This document shows, one piece after another, positions 1 through 11,671 of a DNA stretch of 64,000 nt. A program made the position numbers and the translations under genes. Position 1 is the stretch's first letter; each line of letters opens with the position of its first letter. The notes beneath the pieces are model-generated. The model was not told the origin of the DNA. It worked only from the letters and a program-made list of their open reading frames with translations, and did not search any database. Source of the DNA: Lucifuga dentata (Eukaryota; Chordata; Actinopteri; Ophidiiformes; Bythitidae); the NCBI GenBank assembly GCA_014773175.1, contig VXCM01000328.1:62001-126000 (forward strand). Reading direction: 5' to 3'.

Positions 1-3000
1 TCGGCGTTGACCTGTCCAGGCTCCTCTGACTCGCTGTCATTATCGTGCAGCATCTTCCACTTGGCAGCATTTTCATCCTCCCTCCCTTGGTTTAATTCTA
101 ACTTCTCAAATTCATCTTCGCTGTTTTGACCCGTTGATTCTACATTCTGCATGTTCATCTCCTTTGTTCCCTGCACCAACAGGCCATGCTCATACGTAGA
201 TTTCATTTTGAGTTCAGTAGCAGCATTAGAGTAACTGTGTAGCCTACGGTTAGCAGAGAGTCCATTACTGAAAACATTAGACATGTGCACCAGGACAGCA
301 GGAGACATGCCTGACTCTGGCCTGACAGACAAATCTAAAGGCTCGTATTGAGACTTCCTGCTTTGACCAGATAAACAGCTTTCTGTGCTTGGATCTTTCT
401 CTGAGAGATCAGACTGCTTGTTGACCAGAACTGCATTTTCATTGTGGCTGTCCAGACCAAGGTAGTGGCCTGCAGCGGGGCTCCAGTCTTCCCTGGACCT
501 GGGCCTGGGCTTGGGGTTGGAGTTTGGGCTGGAGCTGGTGCTGGTGGGCTGTAGTGGAGAAGAAAGATCCCTGCTGTTCTGCCAGTGGGGGAAATGGTAA
601 CGATCCAGATGGAAACCAAAGGAAGCTGTCTGTGCGCTGGTGTAGTCACCAGAGCGTGGACACCTGTAGACTTTCTCACCTATCATAGACAATAATAGCA
701 AAAAAAAAAAAAAAATTNAAAAAAAAAAAAAAAAATTAATACAATTCAAATCAAATTAGGAAAGCATGAGGCACATAAGGAGCATTTTGTTGGAAGAAAA
801 GTGTATACAGTGCGGTGCATATGAGCAACTGTTGTCTAAACATGAAAAATGTTGCAATCCCACACAAGGCTGAGTTGAATGATTTAAGCCCTGCCCCGCA
901 GTAAATCAAGCTTGTAATCAGCTTTCAGCTCCAGCGATCCATCATTTTACAGTATGGGCGACGCCACCATGTGCAATAAATACACCCAAAGATGTTAACA
1001 CCAAACAAGATTCTTCAAAAAATAATAAAGAGTGAAACTGTAAAGCAGCTACAACAAGGCAGATGTTGCAGACGAGAACCTCATTCCATCAAAATCAGTA
1101 AGTGGGTTTCCCAGTCAAAAATAACGAAGTCTAACATGTGAGCAGTCCTGATTAACCACACGACGTATTGTAGCTGAGTTTATTTTTGCTTCATATTTGA
1201 AAAATGTTCTGCAAAGAGCAATAATTCAAACAGTACAAAGTGCATTATGGTGGGGATGACAAAGGATGATTTTTCTCTTTTTAGCCAGTGAGCAACATCC
1301 ATCTAGATGCAACGTTCCAGCTATCCTCATCATAACTTTTAATTACAGGTATATTTTTCTTCTGTTTACCTTATAGCCATCACAGCAACATCCTCCAGGG
1401 TTAAACACACTCTCTGCCACCATTTTGAGTTAGTGATTGTCTGAGACCTCAGCCTTGCACTGTCTTTAAACAGCCCAGCTGTTTCGCTGCCATTCCAATT
1501 ACAGTAAAAGTCATCCGACGCCATTAAGCCACAAATATTGGCAGTTTATTGCCCAACACTCTCCTGGCATTTGAAGGTCAGGTCATACATTATACTGTGT
1601 CTTTTAGGGATGCGTCTGGGATAGAGAGATAAACCCACCACCATTAATTTAATTCTATGCATATTGATGCCTTATTGTTCTTCTTTAATGGACTAATATC
1701 TGAGTTACAACAGTGATTCATCCCTGCCAGAGAAATATCAATTTCATACACCTCGAGATCTGACCCTGAGGTAATTCTCCCTGGCAAATATAAATCTAAT
1801 GATCTGTAGTTGTTTCTTACTTTGTCTCCAACTTTGATAGTAAAGCACCAAATGATAGGATGTGGGTGAATGTTTTTGACTATTTCATATGGGTGAAACC
1901 ATAAAATATCACCCACATATTAATCAAACAGAGCTGAACTTGGAGGGATTGACAGAAAATTCACACCTGAAATGGCATCATATACAAGTACATGCCCTTG
2001 AATAAAGATTCTAACCACTGTTCCTGTGTGTGTGTGTGTCTGTGTGTATCTATATACAACGTGGCTGATTTAAGTGCGTGTATGTGTGTGTGTGTGTGTG
2101 TGGAAACATGCATGGGTGTATAAGAGCGGGAAAGAGCCTTCAACAGTGCCACACCCTTGTCTCCAGTAAGAGACGAAAATCTAAACAGCTTAATGGAAAT
2201 CTTTCAGACACACTATATATCTCAATTAATCTGTGGCTTAAATTACGACGACATTACTGGAAGGCTCCAAATGTAAAAAAAAAAAAAAAAGAAATGCGTA
2301 TATCTGACCTCATCTTTCAGCGTGGACCTTCCTAAACCCATTTGCCTGCCTACACAAGAGCAGTAAAACAACACAAAGACTTGAAGACTCGTCCCTCTTT
2401 CTCTTCCTTTGGATGGCTGCCATCTTTGTGATTTCTTGGTTCATGCTAACTTAATCAGTTTAAGATTTACTTACAATGCCGGGGCTCACATTATGTGAGG
2501 GAGTAATTTCAGAGCTTAGATTTATCAACCAAAACTCCAATTACTGCATCATTACAAACCCCAGCCCTCTCTCACCTAACACAGAGTATCTAATGAAGTG
2601 ATGCGTATGAGTTATCCACCCTTCCTGGATGTGTGGATAACTCATACACACGTGAGGGAGGGAAGGAAAAAAAGGTAAATAATTAAATAAGTATCTCAAG
2701 TGAGCCGTGTCTATGAAAAAAAAAAAAAGCATGCAGCTGGGCTCGGACATGTGATTCATTTCATATGGAAATAGGCTTCAGGATTTACAACCATACATCG
2801 CTGTCAATGCAATCTCCACTGTGCATGCTTACACAGGCATTTGGCAGTTATATTGTACATATCAAACCATATACACTGGGGCCTCAACACTTTCTATATA
2901 TGCAATAAAGTACCTGAAGTGCAAAAACCCTGATATATGCTGGCTGGTTTGGTTTAAGATGAAACAGACTGAGAGTGAGAGTCACACACAAGACTGGTGA

Positions 3001-6000
3001 GAAAAACAGGGGCACCAGATGTTCTTTGATGTTTATAATAGCATATATTATTAATATTAATTAGACCACATAGTCAATGACGCATTTGGGACGTTTCCAA
3101 GTCAATTAAGCCAAATGGCATTCAGGAGACGGTGGAACAATATTTCAAGGCAGGTGTTCAGAACTCCCTGGGTAAATCTTTTTATCTGCATGCTAGAAAA
3201 ACAAGCATTTTGAGCTTAATTTGAGCCTCATACCTGCAATAATAATTAAAAAGAGGATTAAAAGACAGAAGTGAGAAGGAGACAGAAAAGCCAACAGGTA
3301 ATCATTTTAGACAAACCAGGCAGACCGACTCTGATCTCCAAATAATAACTGAATTTGTTGAGACGAACACATGGCGACCGAGTTAGATAAGAACCCATTT
3401 TGTTAAAAGATGCTTTTATCTAAATAATCACAAAGAAATAGATTTGGTGTAGACTTTCTGTAAACCTTGTGTGTTTCTGATTGAACCTCTGCTCACATTA
3501 CATTCCACAATGTTTCAGTCAGTTATCATTTTAGGCTGTCTTGGCTGTAACACTTACAGTAAAAGTAGCATAAAAGCAGGGCATAAGGGACAAAACACAA
3601 GTGGGGACAACATCATTACATGGTGTCTGCTCATTGACCTTGAGGTTAAGAGTATTGAATGGGACTAATTAATAACTGTCAGCCCATTTTATGTTTGTTT
3701 GGCTTGTTTTTTGTTTTTTTCTGAGTTGAGATGTAACTGGTCTGATGTAGGTCAGAGGCCTGAAGCATGCAGCCCTCTTTAGTTTATCATTTTTAAGATG
3801 AGCCGTTATTCATAATCTCAGATTATAATTACAGTGGAAGTACATTTTCAAAACTTTCTTGATTAGATATTGAGAGAAGCAGTTCCTCACACAAGTCTTC
3901 CACTGAAAGCAACATATCATTTCTAATTTAAGACGCTGGGTATTTGCACTTAAAAAAATCTAAATCCAGCACTTTATGTGGACGTATCAAGCAAAGGAGC
4001 TGTCTCTCACTCTGACAGCCATGACTGTACTATATCTGCTATCCATACAGAGAACATCAATAACTTCATGACCACCATAGGCTGACTATGAATAATGCAG
4101 CCAGTAATTCGGGACTAATCAATGTTCCTCAAGCTGAACATCTGGCAGTGGTAATTCTTCCTCAGCATCTCCGCTCTCCTGAATTAGAAAATACTCTCTC
4201 TCCCTCTCTCTCTCAGCCTGACTCCGTCCAACCAGCGAGACAGACTTGATCAGTTACAACCCCCCACCTCCAAAAAAACTTATCCCTGTTATTAAACCCT
4301 CATCAAGTGGTGCGTGTTCTCCATATGTGTAGGATTTACCTATCTGTCCCACAGCAGACCTGTGTGTTGAGCCAGGGCCAGCAGTGTGTGATTGTGTTAA
4401 TTAATCTGTCATTGTGAGCGCAAGGAGCAGCTGCAGAGGTCTCTGGGATATATTGTCAGAGCTAAACAATGCGGTGTTAAGCCCCCAGAGTGAGTCTACC
4501 ATTACACAGGACTAAGAACAGAGAGGAGAGGAGGAGAGGGGAGAGAGAGCCTGCCGGATCCATCATTGACTAAAGCAATGACGCCTGACCTTTACAATGA
4601 ATTAGTTTCCATGCTTAATATTGACTGAAATTAGAGTCTGATACTGAATGTGCCATCCCAGAACTCTCTGCACTCAAATTCTCAGCTACCCAGCTATCAT
4701 GAATGTTTCTGGCAGTGACACCATATGGTTTTGGAGATAGGAGAAACTAAGGAAAAATAAGAGTTTGAATATTTTTCTTAAAGGACCATGCCGATGATTT
4801 GGCATGTTTGAGCCCAGTAAATACGAGCCGCATACACGTTACATTACTGCCACCATTTTCCATAGCATTAAACCATATTTTAGCTTTTGTGTTAATGAGT
4901 CAAATCCTAAAATCTTTCAAAATCAAATGGTCAGGTTATACACTCCACCTTAAAATTCAAAATTCAATGTTTTGTCTGCTAACTTATGCATGATAGAAGA
5001 CACGGTTGTTTTAATTTCTCTGTAAAATTTTTCTCCTGGGGCTATATTCCCTGGCGGAGATATACATTTTCTTCTATGTAGCTCTGTGATGGATTGTCTA
5101 AACTTAAAAACTTAACTGGATTGACTTATCTTAAAAAACATTTTTATAGATGTCATGTTTGTTGTGATAAATTATATTTATTTCAGGCACGTTTCAAGTA
5201 AGCTGATTTTTATAGCGTACTGGAATGAACTGAAACAATTACTGTGTGGAAGATGAGAAAAAAATTCTAAAATTTACTGGGACTAAAATTTAGCTCAATT
5301 TAGCTTAGTATGTTTTGGAAAAATATTTGGCAGTAATGGTTGTATTTATTAGGCTCAAACATTCAAAATCACCAGTATGCTCCTTTAAAGTGCCACTAGA
5401 GAAGTATTCAGTCATAAAATTGAACATTTACATGTAAATATGCACATAGTATGTGTGCACAATATGGAAACAAAACATCTAATGAGATTAGACCTGATCC
5501 ATTTATCTCTGCAATACGGCCATCAGTTAAGAGCATACTGCATCAAATCCTGCAAGAGCACATGAAGCAGATTCATAACGGCAGCAAACCAGAATAATGA
5601 TAATCAAGAGCTATGAAGAAACAGAATAAAGTTTGGGTTTATTTATTTATTTATTTTTCTCTCTTCTCTTAACAACAGTGTTATAGCAGCAATTTAAGCT
5701 CATGATAACATGTTAGCAGGATGCCATGACAAGAAAGGCATTTACCCAGGGAGCCAAATCATCCAAATCACCAGGTGGAACAGAAGACTATCAATAAAAA
5801 TACCAGGTGGTAGATCAAATCATAAAAATCACTGGGTGGTATATATCAAATCATTAAAAACACCAGATGGCATGCATTAACATCTTGTGCCCCCGTAGGC
5901 AAGGGGTGGGGAGTGACGGATATAAAATAGAGGGTACTAATTATCCCCACAATTCAACTCGATGCCATTATATTTAAAAAGAAGACAAAATCCTTGTACA

Positions 6001-8509
6001 TGACAGTAATATCTGTGGTGGCGTTAATATGGAGCGCCGCTGACCCTGCACTTCATGTCCACATTAATGGGACTAAAGATGAAACAACAGTTGTCACTTT
6101 GGAATTCTATTTTGAGAAGGAAGCACAGAAGGATTATGAGACGCTTTAATTTGATCCTTTGTTGTGTCTGCACTGTGATATTTTAAGACTATTTGTTTAT
6201 ACGCTCTTTGTTACATTCTGTCACCTTGGCAGGAACTTAAATATATTCTCAGACTAGGAATGCAACCCTGCAAGCAAATAAACAATAAATTAACAAGAAT
6301 TTATAATATAATAATTTTAAAAAATGCCTTTCTTTGGTTATGATTGAATTACCTGTAGCTGGAGAGGAGGATTGTGGTTGGTGATCACATACGCCGCCAG
6401 TGTCTGTCATCTCCACCATACCAGTGGTTTTGCATGTTTGAGCCCAATAAATACTACCCATATACACTTTATGTTACTGCCAGCCATTGTCTAAAACATA
6501 AAACTGCATTTTGGTTTTCATGTTATTTTGCCAAATCCACTAATCTTTCAAAATGAAATGTTCACCCACCTGAAAAGTCAATAGTCAATGTTTTGCCTAA
6601 TTCTTATGCACAATTATAGAAGGCGCATTCATTTTAATTTCTCTGTAAAAGCAGTTTTCTCCTGGGACTTTATTTCCTGCAGAGACATACATTTTCTTCC
6701 TTGTAGCCTCATGTTGGAATGGTTAATTTAAGTAACTTCAACAAAAAAATGTACATTCTGTCACCATAGCAGGAACTTAAATATATTCTCAGACTAGAAA
6801 TATAAGCCTACAAGCCAATGAACAATAAATTACCAAGCATTTATAATAGCCTTCAGAAAAAATTGCTTTCTTTGGATAGTGATTGAATTACCTGCAGCTG
6901 GAGAGGAGGATTGTGGTTGGTGGTCAAGTGCGCTGCCAGAGTGGGAGGAACCTGTGTCTGTGATGACCTCTGCTGGCCCGTGGTGACTCAGGCTGCCTGG
7001 GCTGCTGCCTCTGCTCATGGCTTTAGCGTCTGCATCACCAGGACAAACTTTCCCATCATCCACGGCGAGACATCTCTCAGGCAGGTAGGATGTCTTCTGC
7101 TGCTGCTGGTCTTTGGAGTTGAACATTTGCTGCTCAACGCTCAGCCCTGGTGTGATGATCTGCCAGCCTGGATAGCCGCCGCTGCTGTTGGACGTGTCTC
7201 TGCTGGCGAGGGCTTTCTGTAGGTATTCCATACTGGATGAGCCGAGCGGAGGATGGAGATGGTTTAACCTCAAGAAAGAAGAGCTCTCTGCATCCACCAG
7301 AGGACCTAGACCTGAGGAAACCATCCTCCCTAGCATCTCCCTGACCTTCATCTCAATGCCTGCTGTGGCTAGTATCTGGTTGTAGTCTGGCTGTCCGGCT
7401 CTCTCGGCAGAAAGGAAGCCATTGTGTATGCTAGAGATGTACTGGGAGTAGAGGCTGGTCTGATGGTCCTGTGCTAGATTACTCATGGTGACAGATGCTT
7501 CATGATCAGCAGAGAGATTGCTCTTTGCAGCCAGCTTATTGAGGTGGACCTTCATGTGGTTTTTGAGAAACCAGGGCTCTTTGAAACGACGGCCACAGAT
7601 TTGACAACAGTGTTCAAAAGAGTCCTTGTGTTTCCTCATGTGTCCCTTGAGGAACCAAGCCTGACTGAAGGTCTGACCACACACCTCACAGGGGAATTCA
7701 CCTGCAGGCTTCCCCTTTTCGGTGGTCCCCATGGAAAGTTTCTGTCCTGGACCTGAATCCGTGGTTATGTGGGCCGTCTCGACATGGCAAATGAGATCCT
7801 CTTCGTGTGAGGCAGCAAATTCACACAAGGTGCATTTGTAGGGTTTGTGTAGAATCCTGATGTGGCGTTCAAGTTCCTGTTGCTTCCTGAACTTTCCCTT
7901 ACAGAATGAGCAGCGGAAGCCCGTGGGTTGCGGCTGGCCTGGCTCATCATGGATGGCGGCCACGTTAGGAGATGTGGATGAGTGAGGCTGGCTCTCCACA
8001 GTGGTAGAGTTGGTTAAAACCTGGGTTTGAGTCAGGACAGTCTGCAACAATTGAGGCTTCTGAAGCTGATTTATAGATGTTTGCAGCTGGCCAATGTGGC
8101 CAGCTCGCATCTGCCTATCCCTTAGAATTGCCCTTTCCTCAAGCTCGTGAAGCAATCTATTCTCCTCTCTAATTCGCCCACGACCTTTCCCCAGAATGCC
8201 TTGCTTGTGAGTACGGAGGTGTATCTTCAGGTTGCCCTTCTGTGCAGCTCGGTGGTCACAGTACGGGCACTTGAAGGGTTTCTCACCAGTGTGTGTGCGC
8301 ATATGAAGGGAAAGGATGCTGTTGAAGCGGAAACGCTTTCCACACAAAGGGCAGGGATACTTCCTGTTCTTGCGGTTGTCTTCCTGGACGGAGTTCACCT
8401 GGGAGATAGTACTTTGACTGGGGGCCCGCAAGAACTGCGAGAGTTCTACTCTCCCATTCATACTGCTGAGAATCCTTGCATCCATGATTTGATTGGCCAG
8501 AAGCGCCAT
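1..8509 (-). CDS. znf536: znf536 homologue, N-terminal part (two coding exons, runs off the left edge)
   Basis: C2H2 zinc-finger transcription factor; the ZNF536 family is a nuclear repressor expressed in the nervous system. Coding exon 8509-6892 (539 codons plus 1 nt) joins in phase to exon 679-1 (about 226 residues, continuing off the window). Six fingers are visible, at about residues 53-73, 81-101, 200-221, 226-247, 274-294 and 302-322. The first two, after RKNRKYPCPLCGKRF, are nearly identical to human ZNF536 as I recall it. The second exon carries SQYEPLDLSVRP, a ZNF536 signature. The start sits in the context SQMALLANQ, equivalent to an internal Met in the human protein, and an in-frame TGA lies 15 codons upstream. 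Oddities: the fingers that follow in human are missing or broken (CPRS replaces the CPHC pair). Donor CAG|GTAATT lies at 6891, acceptor AG at 681-680. The family call is firm; whether this is the sole copy or a duplicate is not known. Confidence 0.9.
4778..5388 (+). mobile_element. TTAA-flanked MITE-like element, copy A
   Basis: Full-length member (611 bp) of the family repeated ten times in this window. It begins TTAAAGGACCATGCC and ends with the inverted counterpart GGTGATTTTGAATG-type sequence read on the minus strand, finishing CTCCTTTAA. No coding capacity. The TTAA at both ends suggests a piggyBac-like non-autonomous element, but the superfamily is not established. Confidence 0.75.
5746..5880. 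repeat. Degenerate minisatellite, about 4 x 33 bp, each unit with a CAGGTGG-like core
   Basis: Four imperfect units of the form (a)tcaaatcataaaaatcac followed by CAGGTGG, TGGGTGG or CAGATGG. Two units keep CAGGTG, an E2-box sequence bound by Snail/ZEB and some bHLH factors. It lies in the znf536 intron. Whether it acts as a regulatory array or is just a decayed tandem repeat is open. Confidence 0.5.
6212..6412 (-). pseudogene. Duplicated 3' end of the znf536 coding exon with its splice donor
   Basis: About 200 bp closely matching 6752-6970, i.e. the last codons of the znf536 exon, the donor and the following intron. Minus-strand translation reads DHQPQSSSPATG, against DHQPQSSSPAAG in the real exon, and is followed by the same CAG|GTAATTCAAT donor. 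About 15 bp present in the real exon are deleted here. A half transposon lies between the copies. Without an acceptor of its own it is most likely a dead tandem duplicate. Confidence 0.75.
6413..6751 (+). mobile_element. TTAA-family MITE, copy J (left half only)
   Basis: Begins with the family terminus (ACCATACCAGTGGTTTTGCA) and contains the family interior around GAGACATACATTTTCTTC. It stops where the second copy of the znf536 exon-end duplication starts, so the right terminus is missing. Confidence 0.7.
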
Positions 8510-8718
8510 CTGGCTCCTAATTGGGTGGGTGGATGGGGTAATGAGGCTGTCCTTTCAGAGAGTGGATGATGTTACAGTATGGTAGTCAGGGGCGTATATC
8601 TGGAACAGTCTGACGGCTAGCAGCGAACTGTTCACTGGCTGTTCACACCTATTCAATTCAAACAGGATGTGGATTCATGCTGCTTAGCCGAGTGTCTGTC
8701 TCGGCATCTGTTGCAGAC
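8510..8718 (-). promoter_or_regulatory. znf536: znf536 5' leader in the first coding exon, with a uORF
   Basis: A strong acceptor (a pyrimidine tract ending TTTTCTTTTCAG) ends at 8719, so the exon should begin at 8718. The leader carries a six-codon upstream ORF at 8678-8658 (Met-Asn-Pro-His-Pro-Val-stop), which could dampen translation of the main frame. The boundary is inferred from sequence only. Confidence 0.6.
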
Positions 8719-9523
8719 CTGAAAAGAAAATAAAGGGAATATGAGGTCGCTTCAAATGCTGCACAAACAACAATTGTGAAAAGAAATGTGGAAACCTTAA
8801 GAGCAGGGGAATGAAATGTTAGGGGTATTAGGTGCAGTCAGGCTGTATGTATGCAACTACTGTAATACCAGCAACCTTAAATAGGTCAGGAAATAGAGCA
8901 AAGCAGCTTCTGAGTCTGTTCATCCTGTGTTAAGTATACCTGTGGTTTTAGATTATAGCTGGAGACTGTTAAAATGCTGATTAAGTCTAACCTCAAAGGC
9001 TTCCTCTACAAATATCTCATCTATACTAAAGGGTAAAGTGAAAATCTTTGTCTTGATCTCATTTTGAACTGACATACAATACTAATGCAGTATAAACATC
9101 AAAGATGATCTGCTTCAACTTGCCCTTCCTTTCATTTCACAAATCAGTGAAATGCTTTAAAAAAAAAAAAAAGATTAAAGTAAAAGAGTTATGCTTTTAC
9201 AGCAGGTTTGTTGCATATAAAAAAACCTTTAGCTGGGATAATTATGTCACAGAAGTACTAAGGCAAACAAACAATCTAATGATGCAAAAATGCAAACTGA
9301 AGTTAAAAAAGAATACCCAAAGAGAAGGCTAAAATATGCTTTACTTTACTGCCTCTTTATGGTTCCACTGTAGCAGCAAACAAAGCCTCAAATTCACATC
9401 GTGCTACAATAGTAGAGGTCACATCAGCGAGCCCTGCACTGCTCTAGTGCAGCACCAAAGGGCACAGAACAAAGCCCGCACTGTCCACGCTGAATTAACA
9501 CAGGCTTACATCATCCTGGACTG

Positions 9524-9730
9524 CAACCTCAGTCAGTCATGAAAATGATGTACACAAAACCCACACAGATAAGGAGCTGGTAGGTTAGCAACTCTGACTG
9601 GTGTGAGCAGCATGTCGGCTCCGAGCTTTAGATCAGAAAGCAATGCAGTCGATGAACCTGACCTAATCATATCTGACAGCAATAAAGTGAGTGAGTGATA
9701 TTAGCATACAGTAGAAGCGGTATTCCTTTG
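9524..9730. repeat. Diverged duplicated block, copy 1
   Basis: Matches 10576-10820 in order: AGTCATGAAAAtGATG, CACAAAacCCACACAGA, CTGACCTAATCATATCTGAC, and GATATTAGCATACAGT followed by GGTATTCC. The second copy has gained a GT microsatellite. Spacing is about 1.05 kb. Confidence 0.65.
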
Positions 9731-9974
9731 CAGTCATGCCAGAAAAGACTTTCAAGGATGCCGGTTATTTAAGCTATTATTACATTTGCATCTATTAGCG
9801 ATATTACTGTGCTGCAGCCTTGGATGTGCAATGCAGTAAAATATATCCAATCTGAAGTCTGTGCCCAATCAATAATAATAATTCAAACAGTCCAATGGCA
9901 TTCTGTCCATTTTATCAAATGAAATTAATCTGATTACTGTATCAAAGCTGCATTTGCTTAGAAACGTTGTAGAA

Positions 9975-10060
9975 AACTCAGTCAGGTCAGCTGGATTCAA
10001 GTTTTTAATTCTGAAACGTTTCACCATCCATCCAAACGGCTTCATCAGTCAGAAATGAAA
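9975..10060. mobile_element. Possible fragment of a fish retroelement
   Basis: The minus strand reads GATGAAGCC, then GGTGAAACGTTTC, then AACTTGAATCCAGCTGAC. This word order recurs in fish LINE/Penelope-type repeats as I remember them. It is short and truncated, and the assignment is from memory only. Confidence 0.3.
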
Positions 10061-10575
10061 ACAAAGAAGGATGTTAAACCTCCAGTAACTACAGTAACTA
10101 TGGTGTCCAAACACAACAAACCTTGTATTCAAATCAAACAGATATGATTCAGATCCCTTTGAATAAAGCGTGATGTGAATTGCATCATTCAAATTTAAAA
10201 CAATGAACAAATTTCAGCTTCTAATTTTCAATGGTCCCCTGGTTGGATGCAGGACCTGTCCTCAAACTTCTTTGGAAGGGAAGACAGCAGCACTATAGGT
10301 GGTGGGTAGATTGTATTTCTGTTGAGGGAAGGTCTGAGACTCTTCATCAAAACATTTGCTTAGAGAGTTAACTTTTTGCTGTATCCTGCCTATCTTTTCT
10401 AACAAAAGTTGATAGTGTGAAAAAGCGATTAACCAAAGCCAAACTCAACAAACACGACTTTAGTCAACATCCTTACAAGACACTATAAGTCAGCTTAGTG
10501 TAAGTACAGGCCTCCCAAATAACACGTCTGATGATGAGCCTGAGTCACCTGCTGTTGCTGCTGATGGTCCATGGC

Positions 10576-10820
10576 GACCTCAGCCAGTCATGAAAACGAT
10601 GCACACAAACCCACACAGACAAAGAACTGGTTTGCTTGCAGCAATAGCCAATATGTGTGTGCGTGTGTGTGTGTGTGTGTGCTCTGAGCTGTGTGTGTCA
10701 ACCAGAGATCAATGTAAGGATATGGACCTGGCCTAATCAGATCTGACAGGAAGAAAGTGAGCGAATGATATTAGCATACAGTGGATCCACCTCATATTTG
10801 CTAAAGTGGTATTCCACTGA
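10576..10820. repeat. Diverged duplicated block, copy 2
   Basis: Partner of 9524-9730, interrupted by a (GT)n tract at about 10650-10680. Shares CATGAAAAcGATG, CCTAATCAGATCTGACAG and GATATTAGCATACAGT with the first copy. Confidence 0.65.
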
Positions 10821-11107
10821 TTACCTGAGCGCAGCAAGAAGGCAGACGGCCTTCATCACCTCACTTGTATGAGCTAAGTTCTGTTCTGAATCCGTGGAGA
10901 TAGAGCAGCATAAAAGGCTGTCAGGTGTTTTCTCTGTCAGAGTGGATTCGAGTCTTTTGGGGTGGAAGAGAGAGAGAGATTGTGAAGAGCTTGATTTTTA
11001 TTAAGCGCCGTGTAACAGTAGCTTCTCTCTCAGGTATAGTCACACGAACAAGTAGCAGGTGTGACTTATCACAGGCAATAAAGAATTCAATGTGACAGAC
11101 GCTTATC

Positions 11108-11671
11108 TTAAAGGACCATACCGGTGATTTTGCATGTTTGAGCCCAATAAATACGATCCACATACACGTTATGTTACTACCGACCATCTTCCAAAGCATA
11201 AAACTGTATTTTAGCTTTCATGTTGTTTTACCAAATCACCTAACCTTTGAAAATCAAATGATCAGGTGATGCACTCACCTTAAAATTTACACCTGCTAAC
11301 ACTTATGCATGATTGTAGAAGGTAGAATTTTTCAGTAAAAGCAGTCTTCTACTGGAACTATATTCCCTGGCAGAGACATACATTTCTTGCACTGTAGCTC
11401 CGTCAATTAAGAAACTTCAACAAAAAAATTCATAGATGCCATGTTCACTGTGATGATTACTTATCTCAAGCACATTTAAAGTCTCTACAACTTTGATTTT
11501 AATATCATACTGGAATGAACTGAAACCAACAGCAGTCTGGAAGGTAGGCTTTTTTTTTTAAATTTACTGCATCAGTATTATGTTTTGGAAAATTGCTGGA
11601 AGTAATGTAACATGTATGCAGCTTTCATTTACTGGGCTCAAACATGCAAAATCACCGGCATGCTCCTTTAA
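11108..11671 (+). mobile_element. TTAA-flanked MITE-like element, copy B
   Basis: A well-preserved copy (564 bp). Left end TTAAAGGACCATACCGGTGA, then TTTGCATGTTTGAGCCCAAT; the right end is the inverted form ending GGCATGCTCCTTTAA. Both ends carry TTAA, and this copy best shows the long terminal inverted repeats. Confidence 0.8.

Larger units (their letters stand above)
680..6891 (-). other. znf536 intron between the two coding exons
   Basis: A 6.2-kb intron without a recognisable gene. I looked for the finger exon that human ZNF536 would have at this junction (motif KDCPYCGKTF) and saw nothing like it on the minus strand. Contents: an A-tract with a single N at 718, a CA/GT-rich stretch near 2020-2100, a degenerate E-box minisatellite (5746-5880), a TTAA-flanked transposon copy (4778-5388), and a duplicated exon end (6212-6412) followed by half a transposon (6413-6751). 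Confidence 0.75.
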
